64,000 bases of DNA from Formicarius rufipectus (lineage: Eukaryota > Chordata > Aves > Passeriformes > Formicariidae), in assembly GCA_013399695.1 (NCBI GenBank), contig VXAU01000298.1:1-64000 (forward strand). The letters are read 5' to 3'. This document shows, piece by piece, positions 36,986 to 50,900 of this stretch; the first letter of the stretch is position 1, and each line of letters starts with the position of its first letter. The position numbers were made by a program, and so were the translations under genes. The notes below the pieces were generated by a model that did no database searches, had not been told where the DNA came from, and saw nothing but the letters and a program-made list of their open reading frames with translations.

Positions 36986-39900
36986 GTTGGAACAGTTCTG
37001 GAGGCAGACCCACCGAAAATAGGTCAAGGGCACCGGCCCCACGCTAAGAAACTCAAACGACATCAACAACAAGCGACCAGGAATGGGTTCCATTAGGTCA
37101 AAAACCCGGAGAAAGTATGACAAATACTGTACAGGTGGCAACAGGAATGTGTGTTTCGGACGAGAGAAGTAGTATGGAAATATATTCAAAAGTCCTACTG
37201 ATCAGGAAAAAAATAGCGATGTGAATATGGAAGGAAGTAGAGGGACTAAAGTAGCGCTTTAGATCAGCCACTATCTGGTACGCATTTGTACTGTGTTTGA
37301 CAATCTCCTGTTCTGGGAGCACAGCCCATATGTACTAGATTGGTATAATAATAAATAATAACAATTACATCACTTAAATGCAAGTTCAAATGAAATTCAG
37401 GTGGTAGGTCTCTTGCAACAGTCGCACTGCCGACATAAAACAGCCAATGGAAAAGCCGTAATGAAGTAGCTCCCCATGCTTTGTAGCCCAGACTCCTGAA
37501 ACTTTTAGCCTATTTTATGTGTGTCCATAAAATTTCTACTCACTTATGCACACGGAGAATGAAGAATTAGTTGACCTACATTTATAATTAAATAACAAAG
37601 TGGAAGCTGTTCAACCACATGAACTAAAAGTGTTATCCGGGGAGACTGAATACTTTTTTAGTAATTACTAATTTGTAATTCCTGAGATTTAAGACAATAA
37701 ATTATATAATGCAGCTTGCAATTGTTCAGCATTTCTAAATCTTATCAAGCACAAAATTTTCATTAGTATGCAAAACATAAAATGCAAGAGTTAAACTTAT
37801 TTCAATTAAAACATCTTCAAAACCAGTGGTATTTTGCTTATAAGTAAGAAAAGGAAAAAGAAAAAAATAAAAAGGTTGTTTTAAACAAGCCAATTCAAGG
37901 GTAAACCCGAGAATATTCAATTAAACGTACTTGCATTTCTCAGGTCTGAAGGCAGTCTAAGCAGAGAGTAAAATTTAGATATGAATGCTGCCCTGCTTTC
38001 CTGATTCACTGTCACCATTATTCCCACTCCACCCTCAGCAGATGAGCATTGTCCAACTGTTCTGCAAAGGGATGGTGATTTCCTTCCTAATGCACACCTT
38101 GGCATGTTTGCAAAAGCTACAATAAAGAGCACAATTTCCTTTCTGTTGATGACTCATGACTTTTATGGGTGCATCCCCTGTATTAGACATTGCTAAAGAC
38201 AAGTAGGTCTAATTCTATTTCCACTTTTAATTATTTTGAAATAAGTGTGATGTAACTGACAGCCATGAAGTCACTCCTGATTTTCACCAAAATTATAAAG
38301 GAATCATTTTTGCAAACCAGGTTCCCAACGAGCAATGTACATGCAGAGGGGTAATACCAAGGAGTGCTATGGGGCTGAAACAGGCCCCTGCAGAGTCTGC
38401 CCCAAGGTAACTCACATTTCAGAGGTCTCTGTGGAGTGTTGGAAAGGAAATAAAACACGTGGCTTCACATCTGCCCCAAACCGACCTCCTCCTCTTGCAG
38501 TTATTGCTGTGCTGCCCTCTGTTTCCCTCCATGCTCCATCAGTGATGACTTGCTGCAGGGGTGCCACAGAACTCTGGAACATGAACCAGTGCCCTGCTGT
38601 TCTGTTACAAGAGTTATTGCAAAATGGCAAAAGCTGCAATAATAATCTCTGTAACCAAATCCACTGACTGGTCATGGACTGTTGAAAGAAGTACCGTTAT
38701 GGTTCCAGACTAAGACATGAAACTCTGTGTTCTGTCTTCAGTTGACACCAGTCCCATCTCTGTTCTGAAGGGGATCTATTTCTTACCTGGTTCCTACCCA
38801 CTTCTCATCTAAGACAAAGACAGCAACACTTGCTTATGGCCTTTATATGACCTGTTGGGAACTCGTGAAGTAAAAATATCTGAGTTGTGACACACTAAAC
38901 AACTGCTCTGATGTATGTCCCACTCCCATTATCAGTATCTGATTTCATAACCAGAGCCACTGACATTGGTTGAATCACCTGAGAAATAAAGCATTACTAA
39001 AAAAAGGGTGTGGCCACAGCATTCTGAAAAGGTTTAGAAAACCTTGCCAAGAAGAACTTTTATATTGTGATTACAGTTCCACAACTTGCACTGCAAATTA
39101 TTTTTACCAGGCAGTAGCTATCTGCCCTGAAAATACTCCTGGCACTGGTTTCCTTCATGCAAAATCTTTGTGAGACTTTAGTCTTCAAAACACAGTTCAG
39201 TAATTACATATTAAATAAATAAATAAAACAAGTTTGTTCTCCAAGTGTTTAATTTTCCCTTTTGCTATGCAAGGCATCCAGTCTTTTGACAAGTTTAATC
39301 CTCTGTAACTGGGTTAGAAAGAAGAATTCTTCAGCTATGAAAATGTAAGTTTTTATTTTAGTTTTGATCTGTATTTTTACTGTACTGTCAAAGGTAAGTT
39401 TACAGTTGTTGGGAATAGTCAATATCCCAATAAAGGGCAGAGTGCAGCCTCCAAAGGCTAATTTACTCTGAAATGGAAAAACCCACTGTAACGGTCTCCC
39501 AGGCCCTTTGTATAATCTCAGGTTCTATGTCTATTAGTAAGAAACACTGTTCCCCAGCAAAACTAGATTATGATTTTAAATAGCCAAGTGGTTTTGGTTG
39601 AATAAAACCTCATCTTAAACCTGGTTGGCTATTACAGAAATTCTGAGTAAGTTTGAAGAGCAATTTGATGTTGATTTACAGTCAAAGTGTTAATATAGAA
39701 TTTGCACAGGGAGCAGCATTTAGAACTACCTGATACCACAGACGCACTTTCCCTGTGGAGACAAAATGCCAAACTGATGGACTATTCTGAAATAAACTTA
39801 CCTGACTCATATAATCAACAAACCTCTCTTCAGGTAGATCTTTTTGCACCCCAATAGCAACTAAATAGTTCGAATTCCAAGTAAATCAGCAGCCTAACAG

Positions 39901-40617
39901 GACAGCGTTCCATACACTCACACTAGTTCAATCTTCCATCTGTTGTCAAGGCCTGTGACCCTCCCAGTAGAGTCTGGAAAAAGGTTTGATTTCTGTTGTA
40001 AATCAGCCTTGGTTGTTACAGCTGCACCTTAAGTTTTTTTATTAGCTGATAAAGAAAATTATCCAGATACTCTTCTTGCATGGATGTTTACTTCCACAAC
40101 TATTATAAATTACTACATCAATATATAACTAAACTTCCCTTGTCTTTAATATTTTCATATTTTCATATTTTCATATTTTCATATTTTATGTCTTTAATAT
40201 TTTCACATAATGTTTTCAAACTCCCAGCCTTCCCACAGTATCTGCATCCAAGTAAAACACCAAAATCCCAAACAACTGAGCTTTTAGCACTGAGATAGGT
40301 AAGGGCAAGCATCAGTTCCTGGTCATCCAGGTGACATCTGACACTGAGGGAAGAACATTTCCTTTTTCCTCTGCTCTTTATGAGCAGGACACTATGACCA
40401 ATCTCCTTTTTCCAGAGACTTCTACAAATGTGAAAACACTGTCCACAGCACAGCTGCCCATTACATCAGAGGGAAATCACACTTTATTAATTCAGTTCTA
40501 GGAGAGTAAAGAACAAAACTGTACCTCATCATAAAACATATAAATTGATCATTGTTGTTTTTTGTGTCTGAGGAATAACTTACCAAATTCTCTTTGAATT
40601 ACTAGCACTACTCACGT
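36986..40617. other. Non-coding stretch between CpG island and CR1
   Basis: AT-rich DNA with the period-8 minisatellite at 40.15 kb. If the CpG island drives a minus-strand gene, this is the intergenic spacer to IL17RD. No gene is seen. Confidence 0.5.
40141..40205 (+). repeat. Period-8 minisatellite with flanking 17-bp direct repeats
   Basis: The unit tattttca repeats four to five times from about 40150 to 40188. The array is bracketed by two copies of tgtctttaatattttca (40141-40157 and 40189-40205). The pattern suggests replication slippage from a duplicated unit. Confidence 0.9.
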
Positions 40618-40862
40618 GATTAGAACCGTAGAACTGTTGAGGTTGGAAATGACCTCTAAGATCACTGAGCCCAACTGTTCACCACGTAACCATATCCCCA
40701 AGTGCCACAGCCACACACCTTCGGAACACTTCCAGGGAGGGCGACTCCACCACTTCCCTAGGCAGTATTGTCCAATGCCTCACTGCCCTTTGAGTTAAAA
40801 AATTTCTTCCTAATATCTAATCTACACCTCCCTTGTTGCTGTTTAAGGCCACTTCCCTTTGT
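40618..40862 (-). mobile_element. CR1 LINE 3' fragment, about 245 bp
   Basis: Reverse-complement CR1: it starts with gattagaaccgtagaactg and gaggttggaaatgacctc, continues through ttccctaggcagtattgtcc and ends near ctgtttaaggccacttccct. It lies between the IL17RD 3' end and the CpG island at 36-37 kb. Confidence 0.9.
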
Positions 40863-41639
40863 GACCCTTCGGAATGCTTCTGATTTACTTGGAGATTGAA
40901 GCAGGAATAGGAACTGTGGGACAGAAACCCAAAGATGCAACAGAGGTGTAAGGATTGTACACACCATCCTGTCAATGCACATAGCAAACTATCCGAAATC
41001 ACCTAAGCAGTTCAAGTGATCAGGAAGTTTTAGACTCATTACAGATTTTCCTAGAGCATTTTAAGTTTGCCTGCGTCAGATCAAAAGTCCATTATAAAAA
41101 CCTTCATTTACCTGAGCAACATAAGGAATCAGAGTGGTTTCCAGGCTCATCCCTGAAATTAGTTAGCAGAGTTCACTGACTGGAACAGCGCTTTGAAATC
41201 CACTTGAATAAAAATAACCCATAGAAATCTTAGGTATTCATCACATCCTCTTTGACAATATGAATCCTGTCCAGGTAATCACAGTTTTGTAGCTGGTGTG
41301 GATAGTTTTCACTCGTCATGTGCAATAACCATGTACTGCTAGGAGACCTTCAAGGAGGATATAGGGGAAGTAATTACATAAAATCACATTAAGGCAATTT
41401 TATTAAAAAATAAAATAAAATCAGTCTGTCCAATACAGAAGTTTTAGAAAGTTTCTTACAGTTGCTTAATTATAATAAACACCCACCAAAGTAGCTGTTT
41501 CCCTTCCAGCTGTAGGGTGTGAGCAGCAGTTTGCAAGTCTGGTTAGTTGCATGCTGTGTGTAAAGTGTAAAGGATAAAACTATTGCAGTTTTAAGCCATT
41601 TCTTCTTACACCATTAAGAAAAATCCAATGAATGAAACT

Positions 41640-44600
41640 GAACAAAAATATTTTATTTTGATATTTAACTTCAAAAATATAGTTTCATAAAAAATTTATT
41701 TCTACAAAGGTCAGCTGCATTCTATTTTCAACAACTGATGTGTTCATGCACAGGTACAAATTATGGCAACAATGATACTCATCATTCAAAACACTGAACA
41801 CACCACCATATACTGAGCCTTCAGTTTTCTGATGTCTTTTTCACCTCCCAGAAAACACACTATAAAATATCCAAACAGTGTCCACATACTTGAGTTGAGC
41901 AGAAATTAAAGGGTTCCTTTTACTATAAACATTCTGTTTAGAGTTTACTAATGCTTGAAAACAGTAGCAAGCTAACCTTTAATAGGTGTGTTAGCATATT
42001 TGTCTTTTAAGAAGTAATTTTTACAAGGATTTTTGCTGTTATAAAGAATTCTTGTCAATTCAGTACTATGTCCTTCCAGCATCTCAATATACACAATATT
42101 TTTCTAATTGTTTCAAGAACTGTGGCTTTTTTAAAAAAAACTACACTAAATCAGATTAAGTATAACTTCTCTCACTTTTGTACATTTTAAGTGTGGACTG
42201 TCCTAATCTAATTTTTTAATTAATTATACCATCTTTCTTCTTAGTACATACTTTTATTCTGTTACCACCTGAAGCTAAGAAAGAATTAAGGAATTTTTTT
42301 GCCCTCCCCCTCTCTAATGGATTTGACTGTCATCTGCATAGTCCTTTTATAATTAACAAATGAGATTTGCAGGATTTTTCAGAAAATTTTGAAGAAAGAA
42401 AAACATTAATGACATTCCATTCTTTGTGTAAATGCCTTTGTCCCTTTTAAAAACTCAGCTTTCTTAGAGCTCAAAATGAAAACTTACATTCCTAATACCA
42501 ATTCTGCTACTGAATTTAATGGAACAAAGAAATCTTCCCAATCTTCAGTCTAGCATAAAATAACATTATGTGAGCTGGGACTTCCCAGGGCTGAAAGCAG
42601 CATTACTTTCACCAGCTACCTAAGAATTGCCTCCTCATGCCTTGCAGCTTTGGCATTTCTACGCTCAGCAGATCTCCAGCACAACAAACCATCACCTTCG
42701 CCTGCATCTTACCAGTCAAAACTCGTTCTCTAAGTAAAATAATGAGAATTGCACCCAATCAAGATCCTTCATAGATGAATTTAGTGGAGGAGCATTTACC
42801 TCTGAACAATTCTGCCTGGTTTGACAACTTTTCAGTAATTTTTCAACTTCAAGGAACAGGAAAACACAGAGAATTTTGCCTTTGGCACAGCCCAAGGCAC
42901 AGCAAAAATATCAGTGAAGGTGCAGATGATTCATTATATAGGCAAAACTACCTAAACTTACTGAGATACTGCAAGTTTTAAGATTTTCTAGTTAGTTTTC
43001 TTTGAAATTAAGAAGGCAGGAAGAGTAAGGAACATTATATTAATGGACAAGGCCCTCCAGATCCAACATGTACATCTAATTGATCACAGAATTCCATATT
43101 ACAGTTGCAAAGCACATTCTGCCATCACTGGTGATGTTCGAATAATTGTTACAGCACTTTCTTATTCCACCTGTGACAACCATCTCAGGAGTGTTTTATT
43201 TGTAAATTCAAATGATTAAATATAAACTGACACAAAAACCCCAAACAAATCCCAAACCAAAACAAAAACAACCCAGGAGCTGTTAAGTTATTCAGTTAGC
43301 CAAAATCATCCCTTGTTCAATAGTCCTATCTCATGCTATTAAAATGAATAATACAATGTAATAGTTAGCAATGCCTAATCCTCATCTATCAAAACTGAGT
43401 GAATATTTGAGGTATTGGAGTTCTCCCTTGTTTCTCCCTAAAGTAGCCTCCTGCTAGTGGAATGTGAATACAGGTTAAATGAGACAGAATCTGCCTCCAT
43501 GAGCAAAATTAGCAAAGTCACATTGGTGAGGTGTCCTTTACTACTTGTTGTTATTGTTATAATGGTGCCTAGAACTGCAGTTACATAGATGTGTTTAAAG
43601 AATGAAAAGTTGCTCTTTGAAAACAGGAGGGACATTTTGGATGAAGATTTACCCACTGGGTCACTGCAGAAAACAGGACATGCATGCTCTGTGCCTGTAA
43701 GTAAACATGTCCAGTTGTAATTTTGCTTTTTTTCTTAATAGAACACCAGTACAAGTACACTCTCTAAATCATGAAGTAATGATAAACATCATGAACTGTG
43801 AAGTGACACACAGGCTTCTGTTTACTGGTTGGCACAAAACAAAGTATTTCTGCCTGTCACCTGCCTTGGCTTGTTTTACCTCAGGTGATTTTGTAGCATC
43901 ATGTCCTTGAAGGATAATATGAACCTCCATACAGCATCCTCATCTCATGGCTGAACAAATCCAGAATACTATCTTCAATCTAAACCCCTCTCTTCCTTCC
44001 CCCATCATCTCTTTTGAAGTATTCTTTATATTAGCCCTTCCAGGAAGAAAATAGGAAACTTTGTTTCCATGGTATCACTTAGCATATGGAGGACCTATAT
44101 TTTTGTCTATTATAAAAATGATACTTCAGCCTCAGTATGGTGTTATTTGTGAGTCATCATAGCCAGACTGGGGAGGAGAGATAGGAGCTTAATGCAGAAG
44201 AGGGAGACATGAACTCATCTGAAATGAAATACTGAGACATTAATATCTGGGAAAAAGAGGAGGCTGAGGAAAGGAGCTCAAGCATTTCTGAAAGAAAATT
44301 ATTTCTTCTGATGGAGAGTTTCTTGATCTCACCTTTGGCATTTTATTTTGCTTCTGAAAAAATCCAGCTTTCATTCACTACAACACTCCTGCCATCAAGT
44401 ATAAGTTCAGCACTTAAAAATAGGGGCTGGACTACAAAATTTACTGAGACAATGTTCCAAGCTATTTTATGTCCAGTTGCAAAATCAGTTCTAGCAAAAA
44501 AACAGTAAATTTTGATTATGGCATCTGTAAACAGTGTAACATCATGACATTTAAACTGTAATAGGAGTAATTTTGAAATGTATTCCCTTCTACTTTTCCA

Positions 44601-44799
44601 TGCTGCATTTTTCAAATAATGAAAGACTTTTTATAAAAAAACAATAGATTAAAGTTTACTGGCCACAAAAAAAATGGAATAACTGATCTTCAGGGAATAT
44701 TTGCTCCTTCAAGTAGGCTTAGTGCTGAGACAGTGTGGCAGTTAAAGCACAAACAGAGGCTGTTGATAAAGTGGCAATGCATAGCAACGTTGTAATGTA
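41640..44799 (-). other. IL17RD: Putative IL17RD 3' UTR
   Basis: About 3.2 kb of AT-rich, repeat-poor sequence directly after the stop codon, with no other gene visible. Minus-strand AATAAA hexamers lie at 41652-41657 and 41695-41700, with others nearer the stop such as 44342-44347. The true cleavage site cannot be fixed from sequence alone; the end given is the distal hexamer cluster. The long 3' UTR of mammalian IL17RD makes a multi-kilobase UTR reasonable. Confidence 0.35.
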
Positions 44800-44915
44800 T
44801 TACAAAGGAGCAATTGCCTGCAGTTCATCAGTATGGATATGGCAATGAAGTTCTGCTTTACATATTCCAGGCACCAAGAACTTTGTGGCAGTGATTACAG
44901 GAGGTTCTTCTTCCC
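44800..44915 (-). CDS. IL17RD: IL17RD exon 13 (last coding exon)
   Basis: A 116-bp coding part with acceptor ccatttacag. It encodes GEEEPPVITATKFLVPGICK and ends in HTDELQAIAPL followed by TAA. The EEEPP start and the TDEL-AIAPL end match the C-terminus of mammalian IL17RD (TDELHAVAPL). The 3' UTR follows directly on lower coordinates. Confidence 0.95.
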
Positions 44916-47900
44916 CTGTAAATGGGGAAAAAAAATAAAAGTCAGCTTCATCAATTGCAACACTGATTTTATACTTGGTCAACATTTCAGAAACAATGCA
45001 AAGAAAACTTATGAAAACCCTTTGGACCATCCTGCTGTACATCCCTGAACTACCACACTCAGCAACACTTTATCTAAAGAAATGATACTCCCCAGACAGG
45101 CCTTCTTAGGGAAGCCTTGAGTAGTAAATGGACCTAGTAAAGATTTGGTTGACATGCTTCCTCAAAATTAAACTGGTTTGAACTTCAGCTGAGGATGCCC
45201 AACGTGATGATCTCTTTGGGAATCTTTTCTTTGCAGATCAGTAGTCTGCACAGGAACTGCATTGAAAGAAAGTATTCCAAATTATGTGACTTATGATTTT
45301 AATTCCAAAGATTAAATAAAACTGTCCTCCAAAGAAGAAAGATCTACTTTGAGATGCTCAATGACAGTGTAATTCATGTCTGTTCTGAGCAAGTAATGGG
45401 TAAAAAACAGGCAGCCAGAACAGAAATGGGAATGTGAACTCAGTGTAATAACTTTGACATGTCCATTTCTTACAACAAGAATAAAAGCTAAAAAAAAAAA
45501 ATCTATTTACCCTTCTCATTAGCAGGAATATATATATATATATTAGGGCTATAAATATTTTGTATGTCTGGGACAGTAAAGAGATTTAATGGGTGGCACT
45601 CTAATAGGCAGATGATGCTTAGTTCTAGATACTGACTCCTTTGCATCCTGTACCTAAAAAGGATCTGGTTTCAGTGAGGGTGGTTTGAGGGAGAGTCAGT
45701 CAGGAGGGTGCCCCTGCACAAGGACAGTAAATGGGAAAAGGGCAGAAATTATCGTGGTTTCTTAAGACATGAGAACATCAGTGCTAAGATCCAACTCTGC
45801 TATCCAGGGCTATAATGCTTAACCTCTCCAGTTCAAGCATGTTAACAAGTAGGTATGTGACTTGAGAATTAATTAGTGGAAAGACTGGTTCTTTCTTCCA
45901 GTGCCCCCTTGCAGCTGGGACACCCAGCTGACAGCTCAGTGACTGAATGGGGAGGGGAACACTGGGAAAGCATTCTTACAGACTGGCCATACATTCTGAA
46001 CTAGCATCCTACTGCCATCCAACACTAGAACTGTTACAGACACCAGCATCCCATAAATGTGAGAAAAAGCTTAAGTCAGAGATGGTAGGAAATCAAAGAA
46101 TACAGTATTAATTTTGAAAACAGAGTACTTGAGGCCTAAGTAATTAAATCAGTTAATCTGTATTTTTTCCAGATGAATTTTTTTCAGGTCTTAACTGTTT
46201 TGTCCTATAGACTATCTAGGTTATAAATCCAGATGCTGTATCTGTAAATAAACATCTGTACTCTCCTCATCCAAGATAATTCTGGCATCAAACTGTAACT
46301 ATGAATTATCTTACTAATAATAAAAAATTAATTCATTAGCCAAAAGTCCAACAAATTAGCTCACTGCCAACACTCACTGCAGAAAGCAGAACAGCATCCC
46401 ACCATCCAAATGCAATATTCACCTATTGTAGCTGCTTAAGGAAAATCTCAGCAAAGAGCACTTTGGACACAATTGCTGCAACATTCCACACTGATGTGCT
46501 TGTGATGCCAGTTCAATATACTGTAACTGGTAAAGTCAGAGCGGGTTTTTTTTATATAGCCTGAGGCAAAATTTACACCATCTAACAGGAGGTGTCTAAG
46601 CTGGGTATCTATTTTGGACAGTACCTTCCAAGCATTTAAATTCCTCCACTGAAACCCATTTGTTCATTCCCTCAGCCCTGTATCTGATGAGAAGCCTGAT
46701 GTCACTCTGAAGCCTGAGTTAGCCCAGTACAGATGATATCCCTAAAGGCTTTAGTATGTGCTGGAGTAAAATAGGGTGTCAGGTTTAGATTTATGGCTGT
46801 CTGTGAGAATGCTTCACCAGATCACTCTCTTGATTAAACCACACAGCTGTCAGCTGAAATCCCAGCTGCCAAGGAGTCCCTGGAAAATAGAATCCATCTC
46901 TCCAAGAATGGGTTAATTGGTGAGATGAAACTTATTAATAGAATTTTAGTGAAATCTTACCTCACTGAGATTCCCTCCACCCCCACTCTAAGTTAACAAA
47001 ACTTCATTTTTCTAAACTTACTGAAACCTGTTTTACCATCTTTATACACTGCTCACCTTTCTCTGCAGCCTCCTATATGGCTCCTCACATATCATCTTAC
47101 CTATTTGCAGATGGTAGAAACATACTCCCAGTAACTCAATATAATTCTTGAAACACTGCTGTATCTTACCTAAACCTGATGATGAAGAAACACTTCCTGT
47201 AATGGAAGATGTTTCCATTTGGTCTGTCAGTAGTCCTTCCATTAAAGGCAAAGATAATTCAGATGAAGGAACAGATGAATCATAGATTCCAGAATCTCGA
47301 GGCATGTCTTTTGAAGCTTTACCAATGTGTAACAACGGCTGAAGGACAGAGCTGCCACCACCTTGAATGTCCTGAGTTTCCATATCTTCTCCAAGGTTTA
47401 AGTGCTGAATTATACAGTGAGAGTCTGAATTCCCTGCTGAAATAATATTTACATCTGTTTTCAGGTAAAATTCGCCATCCATCACCTGTTTATTCACTAA
47501 GTCATCTAAAACCAAGCCTGAATCAAATTTTTCCATGACAGGCTCCGAGTAATGTAAAGAAGGTGGAGGGAAGGGAATAAATTGTTTCTCAAACCAATCT
47601 GGCTCTTGATCAATGAACTGATGCATATTGCAAATAGCAACATAAAGGGATCGCCCAGATTTGCTCCTGAAATAATTCCTTTTACTAATGTTAACAGGAA
47701 ACACTTCTGAATCCTGTACACTGAGATCTCTGGAGTGTAAATGTGAATAGAGCTGAGGGAGATTGTCCATGAGTTTGTATTTTGTGCTCAGATCCAGAAT
47801 GGCAGGGATGTCTCCTTCACAGGAGTAATCAAAGTAGACTGCAATGAACTTGCACAGCTCAGCTGAATTCTGCTTTGCTTGACGAAGCTTCTCTGCCACA

Positions 47901-50900
47901 GTCAACACAGCGAACAGAAAGAGTTCTCCCTCTCCTGCATCTTTGGTTACCCCTCTGTGCTTCCAATTCTTTTTTTCAACAAAGTATTTCATTCCTTTGG
48001 AACATACAATGATGATAAACTGGGACTCATTCATTTGTTTAATAAGCCACTCTTTCTGATCTTCTTTACAATTTTTTAGATCTTCCCACAAATCTAGAGC
48101 CACCTGGAAAAGAAAAAAAAAAACCAGTCTTGTTGATATTAATTTTTAAATTATTAGATATATCTGCTAATAAAACTTAAATGAGCTATATTGAGTCAGC
48201 CTGTATTTATCTGACAATTGAGAATTACTGATAAGTTTAACTACAGCTTGTCCCTGATGCAAACGCAGGCTGTTTTACAAGAAAAATCAGTAATAATTAA
48301 CACTGACTGGACAAACTGGAATTAGTGAGATGAATTATGTCACTAGTTATTCACCAACAGAAGCACAGCATCACATTCATTCTAAACTTGGCTTGTTGGC
48401 TGAAGAACATAGAAAATGGGGTTGGATCAAGTAAATTATGATTTACTTATGTGATCAAATTAGATCTTATCAGTCTACAATAAACAATTGTGCCTGCCTA
48501 AAACAACTTTACCATTGTATATCTGGGTCCATAATGTGCTGAATGTAAAGGAAATAAAAGAATCACAGAATTGTTTAGATTGAAAAAGACCTTTACGCTC
48601 AAGTCCAACCACTAGCCCAGCACTGCCAAGTCCACCACTAAACATGCTCCTAAGTGTCATATTCACTTATCTTTTGCATATTAGTGTAGTCTGATGCCAA
48701 GAATTCTCATATCTAGACAGAAACACAATTACTGGCTATAATATTAAGTCATGCCAGTTAGGAATCAAAACAGCAGCAGCTTTATCTGCAAAGTTCTGAA
48801 AATTTTATCCTAAGAGTCATTTTATTTTGTACTTTGTCAAACTTTCTGACCATCCTACATGGTCTGAATTTCCTGTGTACACCAAGAAGGACACAGTGCT
48901 TTACCTCACAGAAAGAGGAAGGAGTAACAGGGTAACATTAAAAATAGATGTAAAAAACTTGCATAGTAGACGCACATCAAAACCACTTGTACAATCTTCT
49001 TTGAAGCATTTTTCCAGAGAATAATGATTTTTGTTCTGCTGTATCACCCTCAGCAGAGTGTAAAACTTTGCCCTGTCAGAAAACAGAGCAGATGGATGCC
49101 CAGAACACAAGGACTCATCAAAACTGTTACCACAGAGTGGGTTGCAGGAGGAAAGTGATCCTGCCTGAAGTGTCAGGCAGTTGGACTGGATGATCCTTGG
49201 GGGTTCTTCCAACTGGACAATTCTGTACTGTGCAGGGGGGAGAGAAGTCCTTTTACTGCTCTTGGGAGCTACTCTAAGAAAGGTGAAATGCCAGTAGTTT
49301 TGTGTATCTTTTTGGGTTTATTCTTCAAAATCCAGTCTGATCTACTATCTGTGAGAAAGGATTCTTATTATGGTTACATTATTATTTTAAATGGCTATGA
49401 AATGCCACTGGTTTTCTCCTTTATGAGAAAACATTCCTATTCCACATGAAAAATACTGTTGCTAGCATTAAACAACACTTTTTATATTAAACTCCACAGC
49501 TTTAATAACAACATACATTATTTCTGTATGTAGATGCTATCAACATTTGTTAAATAAATTTTAAATGATGCCTGAGACCAGATATTCCATGGTACACAGT
49601 TCTAGCAGCACCAGCTCCCCCTAAAACTATTCCAAAGAGGTACAGTGTGGCAGGGCTAAAGTACATCCCTAAAAGGGGAATTCAAGAAAATTAGTTATAA
49701 AGCACCTTACCTAAACTACGTTAAGCAGATGAATGAATTGTGACCCCACTAAAGACGAGGCCTTGGCTGTGTTACTGTGTTTGAGCAGCAGGGAGCAGAC
49801 CTGCTGTAAGGAAACCCAGCTCCAGCTCCTCCAGTTCACAGCCCAGTGGTGGAGGGGAAATGCAGCACAAGGAGACCAACAACTGTCCTGCCTTTTTCCA
49901 TTTGGAGTGTGAAAGACTGGCCACACATCGATTATATTTTAGGAAGCAGTATGAGATTCTGAGCCCAGTCAGCCCAAGTAACTACTGGAATGCCCCTCTC
50001 CTAGCTTTCAATCAAAACCAAGAAAAAGAGTTGCTGATTTTACAGCATTAACAGAAGAAAAAAATCAATTAAAATTAATGTAAAAGGTTAACAATTAATC
50101 CAAATTATAGATTTTGCTTTATGAGTAGGAGTTTTGGCAGATTCAACTATTTTTAAATTACAATCCATATTTTAGAAATACTGAAGTATACTAGGCAGAC
50201 ACTAACACCTCTTTGTGGATGCTGATTATAAAGATTTGAGTCCTCCTATAAAGAAAAAGTACTTAATACAAAACAAGGTGAGCATGTCTGAAGGAAGGTC
50301 CTGGAATCCTAACTGCCTTGTTTTCCACTATTCTCTTGCCTTTCTTTTTTTTTTTTTTTAAACATTGGATATGATCTGTTTATTTCTCCAAGTAAAGAAA
50401 CTTTATACAGACAATATTTAGAAAAACAAATTATTTCTGAGCTGTGAATAGGAGAGATGGAAATACCCCATTTTCAAGCACCTATTTTTGGGAGTGCTGT
50501 TTCAATTAAGGAAAAGTTGTTTACAGAAGAAATGAGTTTACCTCACAGCCACAGAAGTCCTGAAGAAAGTAAGCAAAGCACTGGATGACATTAATGTGCT
50601 TCTGGCAATCCTTACTGGAATAGCAGATGAACACTTTTGGCCGGGGATGAAGCCTTTCCACATGGAGACCTGCAGCATATGCTGAGGATTCTGAGCTCTC
50701 CTCATCTAGATGGGAATATATATTTTCTAAATTGGAAGAGAAAAGAGAGTTCACACTATAAAGCCTGGTTTTGTTTTGGCTTTTTAGGCTCTTTACTAAT
50801 GCACACAGTAAGGACTTTTTTTCTGAAGATTATTCTTTCCTTTCCATCCTGAAAAAGGAAAGTTGCACACACTCTATTTATCCAGCTAATGAGTTGCTAC

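Larger units (their letters stand above)
48104..50541 (-). other. IL17RD: IL17RD intron 11
   Basis: A 2.4-kb intron splitting the SEFIR domain. It holds two CR1 3' fragments, one in each orientation (48559-48662 minus, 49160-49230 plus). No further exon is seen. Confidence 0.8.

Noticed and set aside
36191..37189. Many long overlapping open frames on both strands
   Set aside because: GC-rich CpG-island sequence has few stop codons; the Arg, Pro and Gly rich peptides show no domain, so only the donor-bounded segment is kept as a possible first exon.
44343..44615. Minus-strand open frame of 90 codons after the IL17RD stop
   Set aside because: It lies in the probable 3' UTR, has no family resemblance and no splice context.
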